From Stictocephala bisonia (lineage: Eukaryota > Arthropoda > Insecta > Hemiptera > Membracidae): 64,000 nucleotides of DNA. Made by a program: the position numbers and the translations under genes. The notes beneath the pieces are model-generated. The model was not told the DNA's origin. It did not search any database and saw only the letters and a list, made by a program, of their open reading frames with translations. Below, piece after piece: positions 46,794 to 61,111 of the stretch (positions are counted from its first letter, which is position 1; each line of letters starts with the position of its first letter). The stretch spans positions 2,666,001 through 2,730,000 of the forward strand of contig JAQJVL010000057.1 in NCBI GenBank assembly GCA_035578905.1. The letters run 5' to 3'.

Positions 46794-47585
46794 CCCGGTT
46801 CGCACAGTTAGCAAATATCTCGTTGTCTCTTCGAACGGAATTTCTTTTGACATTTCTACTTGCGTTGTGTTTATAAAATAACACAACGATTCGGTATATA
46901 AAAATCGTTCCCATATTCATATAATAAATTAATTAACCTAAACGTTTTTTAACGTTTATTCAGAATAAATATATTATTTTTAAATATAATTGTGCTTATT
47001 TTAATGGCTTTTTTGCTCATGATACGTTTTGCTGTTAATAAACTCGAAGAAGTTCATAAAAGTATTATAAGTAACATTTTAAAGAACTAATATTGACCTA
47101 GAATTAGTGTATGTGGGACAGGGATCTATAATAGACCAGGTTTATGTCCGAACTGGAAATGCTAACATCTTTCAGAAGATATTTTTTTTAAATATATTTA
47201 AATTTTGGTCAAGTTTTTCGCAATCGTCATGTCAAATAAAATAATTGGAAGTGATGGATTCTTATGGTAATGTACAAGTATAACCAAAAGTGTTAATTAA
47301 CTTCGTGTGTCGTCTAAAATATAGTAGCATAAACACTTTAATGCCATTAACAAGTCGAAATTTCAACATTAAACCAATTAAACATGCAATTTATAATTCT
47401 ATCCTTCCTAAAATTAAACAGTTTTTTTACCAAGAGTATAAGAGTATCTCACAGTTGATCTATATAAAATTTAACACAATTTCTTAAGAATTGAAATGTC
47501 CCGATAATTAATCGTAGAATCTGGATCACCTTTTCTTAAAAACAATCAATTAGAGTGGATGTTTTAGCAGTCCAAATAAATTTGT

Positions 47586-48064
47586 AATGAACTACGTAAT
47601 TTCCAATACATAATGGAGTACGTATTCAAACATTATCAGTTTAAACAAATATTGTCATAAAAATAAATCTATTATTTTACTAGGGATGAATAATTCAAAG
47701 TAAACGTTAATTTATTACGCTACACTGCTGTAGTTAGACACGCACGAGACACGAGCGTATTAGGGCAGGGGCCGCACGCAAGCTGCGGACTCTGGTCACG
47801 TCAGGCAACAATACGTTTAGCATGCGGCCTGACACGCCAACTGAACATAACCTCTGACCTGGCTGCATGGAACTATATACTGTGTACTTGGTGAACTGTG
47901 GTGACATGTCGTTTTGCTTACCCTTATTGCTATGAAGGAAAATGTTTCGTCTTATTGTGTTTAATTATTAATATCATGTTACGTGATACGACAATAGAGT
48001 TCATATTTTATAAATATTTAATAAGAAAATACTTTGCCTCTAGGATTTAAAATACTTATAGAAT
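47586..48064. repeat. 470-bp module, copy B version
   Basis: Matches 780-1246 and 40149-40616. It carries a short extra piece (GAGTACGTATTCAAA near 47617) and a few substitutions. Confidence 0.85.
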
Positions 48065-48655
48065 TGAACTAATGAAACAAAAATTACACCGAACTAACTC
48101 CCCAACACATTAAGCCATACACTTTCCAAAACATGTAGTATTACAAATGTACAAAACCAAACAAAACGCATATCTCTCAGACTCGATGATCATTTTTACT
48201 ATATGGGTGGAGTTAAAGGTCAACCATTCTAACATAAATAAAGTATTAAGAAATAAAGGCCCAGATACTGCTAATATCACGCTTATATAAAAATGGGGAA
48301 AATTGCAAGCTTGAGGTTGATTTTGATGGTACCAAAGGCAAAATATCGTCAATATGTGAAAAATCAATTAAAACAGACTTCCCACGCACCTCCCCAACGA
48401 ATAAGACTCGTAAGAACTCTTTCTGAACCCCCTATTAACCACGAACAATAGCTAACCCATCTTTTGACCGCCTCTTTCCTAGTAATAGCTGAAGACACCT
48501 CCCGCTATCCCGAGGTGCATGACTGCTGACTCTTTCACATACCCCTCTCCAAGAATTAAAAGTTAACCTATGTCCCACCCACCCTCCTCCAAAGGAAAAC
48601 TGCTGACGTGCTTCCCAATTTCTCCACGAATACGAGTTGTGAACCTTACCATCCC

Positions 48656-49922
48656 CTCTAGGTCTAGCCCACCTCCCTCCTTGCTGACGTGTGCCCACTA
48701 ACCCCACGATATGACTCCCGAGTGCTGAGTCCTTCCCGTCCTCTCTCCACCAATCTGACTTAGGTATGTCCCACCTCTCTCCCTGCTGAAGTGTGCCCAC
48801 TAACCTCACGACAGGACTCCTGAGTGCTGAGTCCTTCCCGTCCTCTCTCCATTAATCTGACCTAGGTCTAGCCCACTTCTCTCCCTGATGACATGTGCCC
48901 ACTAACTCCACGATAGGACTCCCGAGTCCTGAGCCCTTCCCGTCCTCACTCCACCAATCTGACCTAGGTCTATACCACCTCTCTCCCTGCTGACATGTGC
49001 CCAATACCCTACTATAGGACTCCCGAGTGCTGAGTCCTTCCCGTTCTCTCTCCACCAATCTGACCTAGGTCTATCCCACCTCTCTCCCTGCTGACATGTG
49101 CCCACTAACCCCACGATAGGACTCCCGAGTGCTGAGTCCTTCCCGTCCTCTCTCCACCAATCTGACTTAGGTATGTCCCACCTCTCTCCCTGCTGAAGTG
49201 TGCCCACTAACCTCACGACAGGACTCCTGAGTGCTGAGTCCTTCCCGTCCTCTCTCCATTAATCTGACCTAGGTCTAGCCCACTTCTCTCCCTGATGACA
49301 TGTGCCCACTAACTCCACGATAGGACTCCCGAGTCCTGAGCCCTTCCCGTCCTCACTCCACCAATCTGACCTAGGGTCTATACCACCTCTCTCCCTGCTG
49401 ACATGTGCCCAATACCCTACTATAGGACTCCCGAGTGCTGAGTCCCTTCCCGTTCTCCTCTCCACCAATCTGACCTAGGTCTATCCCACCTCTCTCCCTG
49501 CTGACATGTGCCCACTAACCCCACGATAGGACTCCCGAGTGCTGAGTCCTTCCCGTCCTCACTCCACCAATCTGACCTAGGTCTATCCCACCTCTCTCCC
49601 TGCTGATATGTGCCCACTAACCTCACGATAGGACTCCCGAGTGCTGAGTCCTTCCCATCCTCTCTCCACCAATCTGACCTAGGTATATCCCACCTCTCTC
49701 CCTGCTGACGTGTGCTCACTAACCCCACGATAGGACTCCCGAGTGCTGAGTTCCATCCCGTCCTCTCTCCACCTATCTGACCTAGATCTATCCCACCTCT
49801 CTTCTGCTGTGACATGTGCCCACTAACCCCCACGATAGGACTCCCTAGTGTTGAGTCCTTCCCTTCCTCTCTTCATCAATAACTATCTGACCTAGGTCTA
49901 GCCCAACCTCTCTCCCTGCTTA
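48656..49922. repeat. 102-bp minisatellite, copy B version
   Basis: Parallel to 1848-3105 with the same order of variant units. The 407-bp higher-order duplication is again visible (48852 and 49259). From about 49375 on, extra single bases appear that break the unit length. Confidence 0.9.
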
Positions 49923-49969
49923 CTTACTTGTCACAATTTAAAAAAAATCAAAAATACATAAACTATATA

Positions 49970-50522
49970 TTCCCGTAAGTAGACAGCCAAAACTTCAGGA
50001 GGTTATTCCAAATGCCAAAACAAACACAAAATGTAATTTTAACCACCTATGATGGAGTGTGGTCTATCTCGCTCCGTTGTTTCGTTAACTGATGTATGTA
50101 AGTTTGTTAATATCCCCCCCCCCCCCCCCCCCCTTTTTTTCCCCCCAAAAGTTTATTATATCTTCTTAAAACAATGTCGATTTCCGTACACCGGTCCTTT
50201 TCCTTTTTAAATTGGCGGTCATATTAAATGTTTAAGCTAAAGTCAAAACCTTGAATTTGAGTAAAATCCTATAAGATACAAAAAACGTTTTAAAAGTTAA
50301 GTCTCACATATTATGGTATAAATATTTTTAAGGTCGAAAAACTATTAGCAACTGATTGATAATCGCCTACACAATTGAAAATGTTGTCTAATAATAACGC
50401 AAATTCTGTGAAAAAAGGAGCGAGGATAGACCAAATGTTCAAATGACATTTTTTTGTTAATTTTGAACTTTGAAATAACATCCTGAAATTCTGATTTCAA
50501 GCTTACAGCTTTCTACACCCTG
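49970..50522. mobile_element. Degenerate foldback element, copy B version
   Basis: Same element as 3150-3720. Part of its middle, about 50095-50170, is replaced by a C20-T7-C6 homopolymer block and garbled text. Confidence 0.55.
50114..50146. other. Homopolymer block, likely consensus error
   Basis: C20, then T7, then C6, where copy A has ordinary mixed sequence. This looks like an assembly or consensus artefact. Confidence 0.8.
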
Positions 50523-53500
50523 TATACATAAATACAAAAGTGTTATATCTGTATACTGTACATTAAATTATATTTTTATTATAAATAATATTAATTTTAT
50601 ACAAAACATTTATTTATACCCTAATAATACGAGTAGTGATATAAATCGATTCTCTGTGTATATTTGTGATATACATATCAACAAACAAAATGCTTAGCTA
50701 TAAATGATCATAATGTTCCGTGAGAACAATATTCTTTCTCTCCAAGACAAAATTTACCTGTAATATTTATCTATATGAATAGGTTAAATGAATAAATGTC
50801 GGCATGTTTGTTGTTTATTATTTAAAATATCATTCATTCGATCACCACGAAACTTTGGAAAGTTGTTGGGTAAACTACAGGAAGGTTTCTAGCATAGTTT
50901 TTATTCATATCCTTCTTATGGGCTCCACCCCAGTGGGCTTCAAAGTTTCGATGTTAATCTTATGGAGTTATTTATATATCTAATTAATTATTAGCAGTTA
51001 AATAAAAACGAATGATTTGAAATATTTTTTATTAAGGTAAATAATATTTATTGCAAAATTAATTTTATTTTATTACACATAAACTTTACTGTTTATATGT
51101 TTACCTCGCAGGAAAGCAAGGGTTGTCAGGTCGGCTGAAGGTGTTTTTATATAACGGAGAGGTGGTGTAAGCCCAGGAAGATTATAGAACTGCCGAGGTG
51201 AATCTGGGAGGTGGATTAGGATCCTTCTGGGCGCCCAATTAGGAACGGTCTGAATTCACCTATAGTTGAATGATCTGCCATTCTAGCCCTTCCTGGAGAG
51301 AAACTGGACTAGGTCCCAAGGGTGGATACTCCGCGCAGGGAGGGGCATGGAGAGGGGATACTCGGATGTTGTGCACCTAGGCGGTCCGATGGTGATTACC
51401 GAGATCCGTAACAATAGTAATAAAATGTGAAAACAATTTTATAAGTGGCGATCCATAAAAGAAATGATATAACTATTCTACCAAAAATCAAACATCAAAA
51501 TCTAGATTTGAAATCTGTGAACTAATTATAGGATAGGGAGGGAGAAAGTTAATTTGTATATGAAGGCTTTATATAATCTATTAATAATTATGATAATGAG
51601 TTAGCGTATAAATTATTTGCGTTTGTTCATTATTTTTATACTTTTATTATTAACTGTCTACATTTATAAAAAAAACTGTTTCAAACGAAAATTATTTGTG
51701 TGTTTTTTTTTTTTTCCCCACAGCGGATAGTATAGCGATCGTAAAAAAACAATTGTTTTTACAAGTTGGTCAAAAATTTTATTTTATGGTCCCTAAACCC
51801 CAAAAAAAAAGTTTTTTTTTTTTTTGAAAAAATGTTGGTGTCTGTCTGTGGTTGTGCAGTTCGCGGGGGGACCAAACGGAGGGAAAAATTTCTATGAAAT
51901 TTGGTATATGTGTATTTAGCCAATTCTCAGAATTTTTTTTAAATTTTTTTAAAAAATTTTTAGATTTTTTTTTTTTAGGCCCAAAAAAAACACACAAAAT
52001 GGAATTTTCTCAAAACCGGCTCTAACGTTTTGATCGAATTTTCGAAAATATGTGAAAGAAATTTTTAAATATTTAGTAAAACCTTATGTCTTAATTGACT
52101 AGATTTTTAGGTATGGCAAAAAAACTATTTGGTAATCAAACTGGTAATTTTAAAATTTTTTATTTTTATTGTTTAAATTCTAGTCAAATAAGTGTTGTAA
52201 AAAAATTCATTTTTTAATTAAATGTATTGTTTATATGTTGGTTGTATTTGAAATGTATTTAATTTAAATTTTTAAATCTTGAATGTAGATGGGAAAATGT
52301 TTTACCTCGTTTCGTGCCTCTTGAAGTTTTCATCACTTTTCTGGAAACCTGCGATTCCAGGAGATTCAAAAAACTGATGGGAGATAATTTGGAACAGGTT
52401 TGGGTTCGGGACAGCTTCTGGGTCAAGGACAATAAAAATAAATTCTACTGAATAAATGGAAATTTAAATTTTTAAAAAAAGTGGTCATGTGTTTACTGCG
52501 GGAAAACCATTAATAATAATTAGCTTTTAGATTTTTTAAAAAACGAAAAAATGTTAAATTGCCCTTTTTTTAATTGTTGGGGGCAGCGAAATAATGATTA
52601 AAATTAGGTTTTTATATAATTTTCATTGTTATTTATAAATATAATAGCAAATACCTTTATGATCAACACGTTTTTATAAACTCGAGGTTTATTCCAGAAA
52701 CGACACACATTTTTTTTGCCTTTAGATTGTACTTAAAAGGTTTTTAAAAATATTTTACTCAAATAACTAAAATAAGGTTGACAAAAAAAAGTTCCAAAAC
52801 CAGATAATTAAAGAAATTTGTCATGATTCATCATGAATGAGAGGGTTAGAGGGTAGCAATTTGAACAGGGTTATTTTGTACAATGAAAGCAGCAAACTGA
52901 AAAAAAATACCCAAATTACAGCAGTAAAAAGGATTGCGTTGGCACGCTAATGTGCAGGTGTGCTCCTAGTTATTAAAAATTTTAGTGAAAAAAATTTTCA
53001 GGGAAAAGACTGAACTTTGTCTTAAACGCGATCGAATGGGTAATTGTCATTAAAATGGTTAGACAAGCTGGAAAAAAAGAAAAATCATAAGTCTGTTAAA
53101 AAAAAAAAGTAGGGGGACGATTTTTTTGAACAGTGGTGCCCCTGTTTGACCCAGCCCCAGAGGCCCAGTGTTGAAAAGTAGATGGGGCAAAGTGTACAAA
53201 AAGAATTACGTGTGGCGGGAAGCGCCTTCCCACAGGTAAACGCAAAATGCTACCGCGTTCATATTGCATAGCAATAAGTAGAACGGCCTCCGCATGTTTG
53301 GCAAAACCCCCGAGAAGATAGAATTAATTTATTAAATGATACTTAATTAAAAAAAGAATAATTGCAGACTTTTTTCTTTGTGGACGATTCTTTCAATATA
53401 AAGGAAAACGTATTCAACAGTGTTCAAAAATTAAATCCTTAGTTTAAAGTGAAAACAGTGAAACTTCAATTTTAAGGGTTTTAAACATTTTTTCAACCGT

Positions 53501-56500
53501 AGAATGTATTATGTAACAAAGGATTTTTTTTATTTGATTTGTTAAACTTGACTTTAAAAATTTAAAAAAATTAAAATATCATTCCCTTTTTTAAATTTAG
53601 GTTTCTTACAAACGGGGTTTAATAGTTTTGGTGAGCCATTACGTGTCATTGACTGCCGATTTTAAAGAATGGTACGAGATGGTAGTGGAAACCAATTAAA
53701 TTTTATTAAAAAGTATAACGGAATTTTCATTTATTTTCAAAGTAAAAAAAATCACAACAGCCTCCCATTAACCTTGCTTGATATGCACCCACCCCCCCCT
53801 AGACGAACCACCCACATACACAAAGATTACAATGTAATTATCCTCCTCCTCCCACAAACACGTTCAATGATGTGACGACAAGACCCCCCAGAACAAGTGG
53901 TGATGACTTCATAACTCATAAACATGTACAATATGATGCCCGGGGGGGGAGGGGGTTTACCACTCCGGGGTGTGGGAGGCTCTTCCAACTGCACCCTCCC
54001 CAGTCACCCCTGGGACTTTGCCAAACACAGATGATGATGGTACTTAGATTTTACGACTATATAAGATTATTTAAAAAATATGAAACCTATAAACTTATAT
54101 GAATGGAGGTGCATGCATGTTTTGAGTACAAACTTTTTTTAAAGTAAATTAATTGAAAGCTGTCTGGAAGGACTATACTTTGTTTCTGAATGCATTACTT
54201 TGACTTTCATTATTTATGCACTGTGTTTGGATTACGCTTGTTTGTTTTTTTTATTTGCATATCTTAACTTGAGATAAATGTGTAATATGTTATTATATAT
54301 CAAGAAACAAAGTTCTATTCTAATCTTCTAACTAAAAGAATACTATAGTATAGCCAAAATTAGAGACTAGACCCATGACCTTAGAGCATTACGTTACTTG
54401 GAACACCAAGGCTGTTACTGGCTGGATTACCCATATTTATAAATATAAGGATTAAGACATATTTTCTATGAATTTGGATGAGTGAGTGAATTCGATTTTT
54501 TATGAACTAGGCTCGGCTATTCTTGAAGAAAGTGTCGTTACTTGTCATGCCAATGCTACATCAGAGACCACAAATTTGACGGCTCTGAAATTGATTTCTT
54601 GTTAAACCGGGTAACTATAGTAAAGGATACAAAAATAAAACCCTTCAAATCACCAACAAGGTTTTAATTTGTTCGCTTGTCTATTAAATATTCACTCTTT
54701 AAATGTGAGGCTTAACAGTAGGAAAAAACACGTTTTCCTATATTTAAAATAATTTGTTTCTATGTTACAATATGATGGGTGATTGCGCCTTGTTATTTGA
54801 ACCTCCTTTCACATTTAATTTGTTTATATATATATATATATATTGTAATTCACTTGTAAAGGCTAGATTTTATTCGGTTGGCAACCCTGAAACTATCATT
54901 GCATTGCTGGTTGCGTGTTGGGGTTTGCGTGAACTGGTGGTGCGTGTGGTCAACCCGGTGATGATAGTAGCTTTATTACCTGGGGACAGCGGTGAAGTTT
55001 TGCCAAAGAATAAAACATAAGCTGTGTCGTAAGTAATGGTTACATTCCAGAACATACGAGAATTCCTTTAACCACACAATAAATAATCGAAAAAAGTTAT
55101 AAAATAGTTTTATAACTGATCTTTTACATCTTATTCGCAACAAATAATATATGATTTTAATTAAACGTGTGATTTTGCTAACGGTTAACACAATTAATCG
55201 AAAACAAGCGCAAAGTTCAAATCTTATTTTGTGTTACTGTTTTTGTTCATTCATACTAGAATTCACACGATTCCTCGTTTTAAATCACGATCATCACACA
55301 TTTTTATTGAACAAAAACAGACTCCAAAATTTCAACAGAATAATGAGAATAATTATGAGAATTCGATCCTCAAAGAATGATCTTAGTTTTAGGACAAGAG
55401 AGCTTCTTTCCAATTTTTATGTATTGATTATTTTACGTTTTTGATACAATTGTTGATTATTTGACGTGAAATTTATTGACCTAAAGTGTATTTACGACTC
55501 TCCCGACTTGACTGCAAAGCGCCCGTACAGTAAGTGCTTTGCAACTTCAAGGAGATTGACTGTACGACCGATGGCGTGATGATATTAGCTATTCGTATTC
55601 GAAACCATAGCACAACGCCTTTTAAAACCTTCCATAGTTGTCACATTTCAGTTCTTTATCTGTACCAACTGATAATCCAATTTGTTTGAATATTTAAAAC
55701 GTTATGTATGAGTAAAATTTTATTATTGTATCCAACGATTTTGTTAACTATTCATTCTGTCTTAGATATTTGTATTTTTCTTTTTTTTTTACATTTTTGT
55801 AGATTGACAGCAGCTCTTCGCAACACCGTGCGCCAGAGCTTCACTCAATCACCACCAATCGTGCTAATGTCAAGTCAGTACCTTCATTAAATCGAATTTA
55901 GTATACGAAGTGTACTTGGAGTTCTTGCAACTCAGCAATTAATAAAACAGCTATGCTGTTAGCAATCGACTAAACTATCAACAGTTAGCAATCAATTAAC
56001 TGTTCACTCTATAGATAAAACATTCGTCTACTGTTATTCACTTTATCGATTAAACATGTCCTTTATAGATAAAAAGTTTATTGTTGCAAAGCCCCCCGCC
56101 CCTTCCTATAGAGATTACCCTAGACAAATTTGAACTCTCAAATACCAGTGCCATTTCTGGCACCCTTTGTGAGCCTTTTTTGTAAAATTCATAAATAATA
56201 CTAAATATGCTTCAAAAGTACATTTTAGCTATTGTTTTTCTTCTCAAGAACTGTACAATCACATAATACTATCAAAACTCACATACCATTTTAGTAATTA
56301 ATTATTATCAAGAAAAAATTGAAAAACGTTTGAAAATATTGTACGGAAATTATAACTTTGAATCATAATTAGGTGGTACTAACATTTATTAGAATTTAGT
56401 GGACTATAAAAATATGCTGTTATATTTTAGATAAACTACAAGGTATCTTTTTTTCATAAAACGTAAAAATGTGCAAAGTTACAGTATGATCATTAAAAGT

Positions 56501-58461
56501 AATCAAATACATGAAAACAATTAAAAAATCAGCATTGAGTAGGGAATAAAAAGTTGTTCAGGAAAAATACTTATATCGTACCCTAAAACATATTTTCATA
56601 TTTTTTTGTTTATGGAGAAAGTCTGCTCTACGTAGAATTTGAAACACACAAAAGAGGGTATACCAAAACATTCTTGGTAAAACACCTAAATCACCCTACA
56701 ACTTTTCAATTCGTTTTGCTGGATAAAGTATTTAATTCACTGCAGATTGAAATTTAGTTACGTTTTATTCCGTCTTCTTGTTGATCTTCAGTCGTGCGAC
56801 AAACATCGGAAATTTTACCACCTCTAGACTTCCAGGCGGGAATTGAGCAGGAGTTTGTTGTTGCTCATTTTCCTACGTTTATAAGATTGCATAAAATTTA
56901 TTTAAAATCTTAAATGTATAGAACAGAACATTCTGCGTCGATTGGTATCAAGTTTGTTGGGCTTGCTTGATGATAAACATCTTGTTTTATCGAGTAACAC
57001 AAGAGCATAAAATATGCCCCCCCCCCCCGATCCAGGGAAACGTCTGTAAAGAAAGCAAAGTAAGTTGCGATGAAACGTCGGTGAGGATATAAGGACCGAA
57101 TAGTAGTGACCCAGGAGAATAAACTCTATAAGTATAATGTAACAGTAAACCACTATGTGATAAGAGTAAATTGAAAATATGTTCTTACAAAATATTGCAA
57201 ATGATAATTTTAACTAATTTGACAAAAATGATAATGGTTCTCAGTTAAAAGTAGACATCTAAAAATATAGTTACAATAAATAATATCGGAATATATCGAA
57301 CTACCAGGACCCATCTGAAACCACGTCGGAGGAGTAGCTAGATCTAGGCGAATTTAGTCAACATACAAAATTTCTTTAATTAATTAACAATAACAATCTG
57401 TAAGGCAAACATACACCAAAATAAACACGATGATAACAAGCCTGTAAACGCCAATAAATGGCTTAACTAGTACAAGGGACAACTATTAATATTCAAACAC
57501 ATGTAACAATTTAAAAGATACCCAAATAATAAAATTTGAATGTAGCAAGTGGCCAAGGGTTTCAACTAACCAAACTTCTACGCGCTAACAGAACTTACCC
57601 TACATCATATGTTTAACTCGGAAAGTCGCAGAAAACCCCTCTCGGGACAAGAGTCACACCCCCATAGGCCGCCCAACCCAGCGGACTGGCCCCCGTGGCC
57701 TAAGCAACAACAGGGAAATGTAAACACACCATCGTCAACACCTGCCACACTACCGCAAACAACCTCATAAGCTACACATTTCTTCATCACTTTAATATCA
57801 AGCACTTACATTAATAATTCCTCAAATATATTATCGATATAATCTCCTCACAGTATGAAACGCTTTAAAGTAAATGAGACAACTAACTATTCTTTTCAAA
57901 CTAAAATAATTTACATTAAACAATATGTTTGACGGTGAACAATTCACACAAAAATGTGTGAAATTATATAACATACGTTCCTCTAAAATTACGTAGGCCT
58001 AAAAATTGTCATTTTAGTGCTGCATGTATATCTATTAAATGAGTAATCAGTTTAAATGGGTATAAAAATAAAATCAACCTAACACTAACTTGCTCCCTAG
58101 CAAGGGAAGGAAATACTATATCTGAATATGTGTGCCTATGTGTCTCTTTGTTGATGTAATTTGGCGCTTAAGTGATGCATACCCTGTCAATCTGACTAAT
58201 GTCTCTTGCGTGATGTATTGCGTGATTCCAAGTACTGTCTTTGTGTCAAAGTTAGTCAGAAGTAACATACTCTGTATAAAAAGTACCAAAAACCTTAAGT
58301 ACAAGCTTTCACTACAATTTTTATGATGCTATAGATGTTTTATTTTATTTTGTTATTTATTTTAAGAAACATTAAGTATTTGTATTTAGTCTTATTATTT
58401 CGAAGCTGATTAAAAAGACGAAAACTATAAAAATTACTCGTCTATACATCGCTTGGCAGCG
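50523..58461. other. Copy B of 3721-11657, indel-rich, no gene
   Basis: Same content as copy A. The candidate exon block of 9043-9112 recurs unchanged at about 55803-55872. The possible minus-strand exon of 10811-11029 recurs at about 57590-57808 with frame-shifting differences. Between about 51700 and 53950 many bases are missing or turned into homopolymers. No additional gene. Confidence 0.6.
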
Positions 58462-59945
58462 TCACTCAAAGAATGGCCTCTACCTGGTTATGGCCACGTA
58501 AAGAGAGGGCGTGTATTGTTGACTTTCAGACCCATCCTCCTATCAGCCCAAGTCACCCCACCAACACAACAGCAAGGGCTGGGTGTACTTATACTGGTTC
58601 CGGTCCCGTAAAGAGAGGGCGTGTATTGCTGACCTTCAGGATCATTCCTCTTTTGAGTTGACATCCGCGTTCCTCCCTCACCAACATTGCAACAGGGGGT
58701 GAGGTAACCTTCACCTGGGTCTGGTTACTTAAAGAAGAGGGCGTGTATTGTTGACCTTTAGGATCTTGAGCTAATAACCCCGTTCCTCCCTCCATAAACA
58801 CTACAACAGGGGGTGGTGTGACCTTCACCTGGTTCTGGTCACGTAAAGAGAGGGCGTGTATTGTTGACCTTTAGGATCATTCTCCTCTTGAGCTAATAAC
58901 CCCGTTCCTCCCTCCATAAACACTACAACAGGGGGTGGTGTGACCTTCACCTGGTTCTGGTCACGTAAAGAGAGGGCGTGTATTGTTGACCTTTAGGATC
59001 ATTCCCCTCTTGAGCTAATAACCACGTTCCTCCCTCCATAAACACTACAACAGGGGGTGGTGTGACCTTCATCTGGTTCTGGTCACGTAAAGAGAGGGCG
59101 TGTATTGTTGACCTTCAGGCTCATCTCCCTCTTGAGTTGACAACCCCGTTCTTCCCTCCATCAACATTGCAACAGGGGGTGGTGTAACCTTCACCTGGTT
59201 CTGGTCACGTAAAGAGAGGGCGTGTATGTTGACCTTCAGGCTCATCTCCCTCTTGAGTTGACAACCCCGTTCTTCCCTCCATCAACAGTGCAAACAGGGG
59301 GTGGTGTGACCTTCACCTGGTTCTAGTCACTTAAAGAGAGGGCTTGTATTGTTGACCTTCAGGCTCATCTCCCTCTTGAGTTGACAACCCCGTTCTTCCC
59401 TCCAATCAACACTGCAAACAGGGGGGTGGTGTAACCTTCACCTGGTTCTAGTCACGTAAAGAGAGGGCTTGTATTGTTGACCTCAGGCTCATCCACCTCT
59501 TGAGTTGACAACCGCGTTCCTCCCTCCACCAACACTGTAACAGGGGGTGGTGTGACCTTCACCTGGTTCTAGTCACTTAAAGAGAGGGCGTGTATTGTTG
59601 ACCTTCAGACTCATCCCTTGGCAGACAGATATTGAGTTGAGAACCCCATTCCTCCCTCCACCAACACTGCAACAAGGGTAGGTGACCATCACCTGGTTCT
59701 GGTCACGTAAAGAGAGGGCAGTGTATTGTTGACCTTCAGGCTCATCCACCTCTTGAGTTGACAACTCCGTTCCTGCCTCCACCAACAGAGCTACTAGAGG
59801 ATGTGACCTTCACCTGGTTCTGGTCACGTAAAGAGAGGGCGTGTATTATTGACCTTTAGGATCATTCCCCTCTTGAGCTGACAACCCCGTTCCTCCCTCC
59901 ATCAACACTGCAACAGGGTGGTGGTGGACCTTCACCTGATTCTCC
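58462..59945. repeat. 121-bp minisatellite, copy B version
   Basis: Parallel to 11658-13145 with the same order of variant units and a handful of one-base indels. Confidence 0.93.
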
Positions 59946-60668
59946 AACAAAAACCCCCTCGACGCGACATTAGCAAATGTTGTTTTTGTTTGGGAATCGA
60001 TACCAATTCGCTGTTATAGCTGATTATTGATTCTCAATTTCAAGATTACTGTCGTTATATTGGTGACACGTGTAACAAGTTGTAATATATGTGTTTTACA
60101 GTGAGAACTAATTGCTAATAAAAATATATTTTACAAATGGTCTGCACTGATTAAATGAGTTAAGATTTTTGTCAAAATGTTTCAAGATTTATTTATAAAC
60201 TCAATTTATTTTGTTACATGATTTTATAAACTCATTTTACTATATTCTTTAAAAATGTATTTGTGTATAGACTAAAGCTAAATATTTGTTTGATAGTTGT
60301 CCATTAGTTGAGTCCTACAGATGGAAATTTTATTCCTCCAAAATAAAAATTTATTTGGTCGCCTATTGTTAGTTCGTATTTAGAAAATTGTTAATATATA
60401 TCCAAGAGAAATTAAGTATTAGTTTTCACACATTTGCTCACCAGCCGAAAATATTGATTGTACTACAAAACGTCAGCCCTAAATAGTTGATTATTCTTTT
60501 TATAACAATGGTAATAAAAGTTCACATGCGAAAGTTTTTTTATCAAATTGATATGAGTTCTCTAGGGTTGATCCACTGATAAGACATAGAAATATCTTTT
60601 GTAAGAATGTAATAGAAGTTGTAATTTTTATATGTTACAAAATATGTTAGAGAAAAATTAATCATTTT

Positions 60669-61111
60669 GATCGGTAGCGTAGTTGGTTAAAGACCAGCTT
60701 CATAAGTTAAATGGTTCACAGTACAGTTTTAATCAGAGTCATAACAAATGTTGAAAGGGACAGCTGATGTTTCATTTATCATTGCGCTATTAATTTGTGT
60801 AGGAAAGGTTGGGAGGAGGAAGAGTCTGGACGGCACATCTTGGTCGGTAGCTTAGTTGGTTAAATCCAAGCTTCATAAGCTATAGGTCCTCAGTTCGATT
60901 CCAATCAGAGTCCGTAACATATTTTGAAAGGGATCAGCTGATAATCACCGGCTGTTCATTTGTCATTGGGCTATTAAATAATGACACTTTATAAGGAATA
61001 GTCGGCCTTAGTTTGTAACAATGACTACATTTCGACATCTACACTCATCAATCTCCATATTCGCCTTTAAATTGACGATCGGCTACACCCAAGAATAAAT
61101 AAATAAATATG
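60669..61111 (+). repeat. SINE head fragment and SINE, copy B version
   Basis: Counterparts of 13868-14000 (60669-60800) and 14041-14310 (60842-61111), nearly identical. Confidence 0.78.

Noticed and set aside
46605..46920. Two overlapping minus-strand frames
   Set aside because: They overlap in different frames, show no motif, and extend into the start of copy B without any gene signal there.
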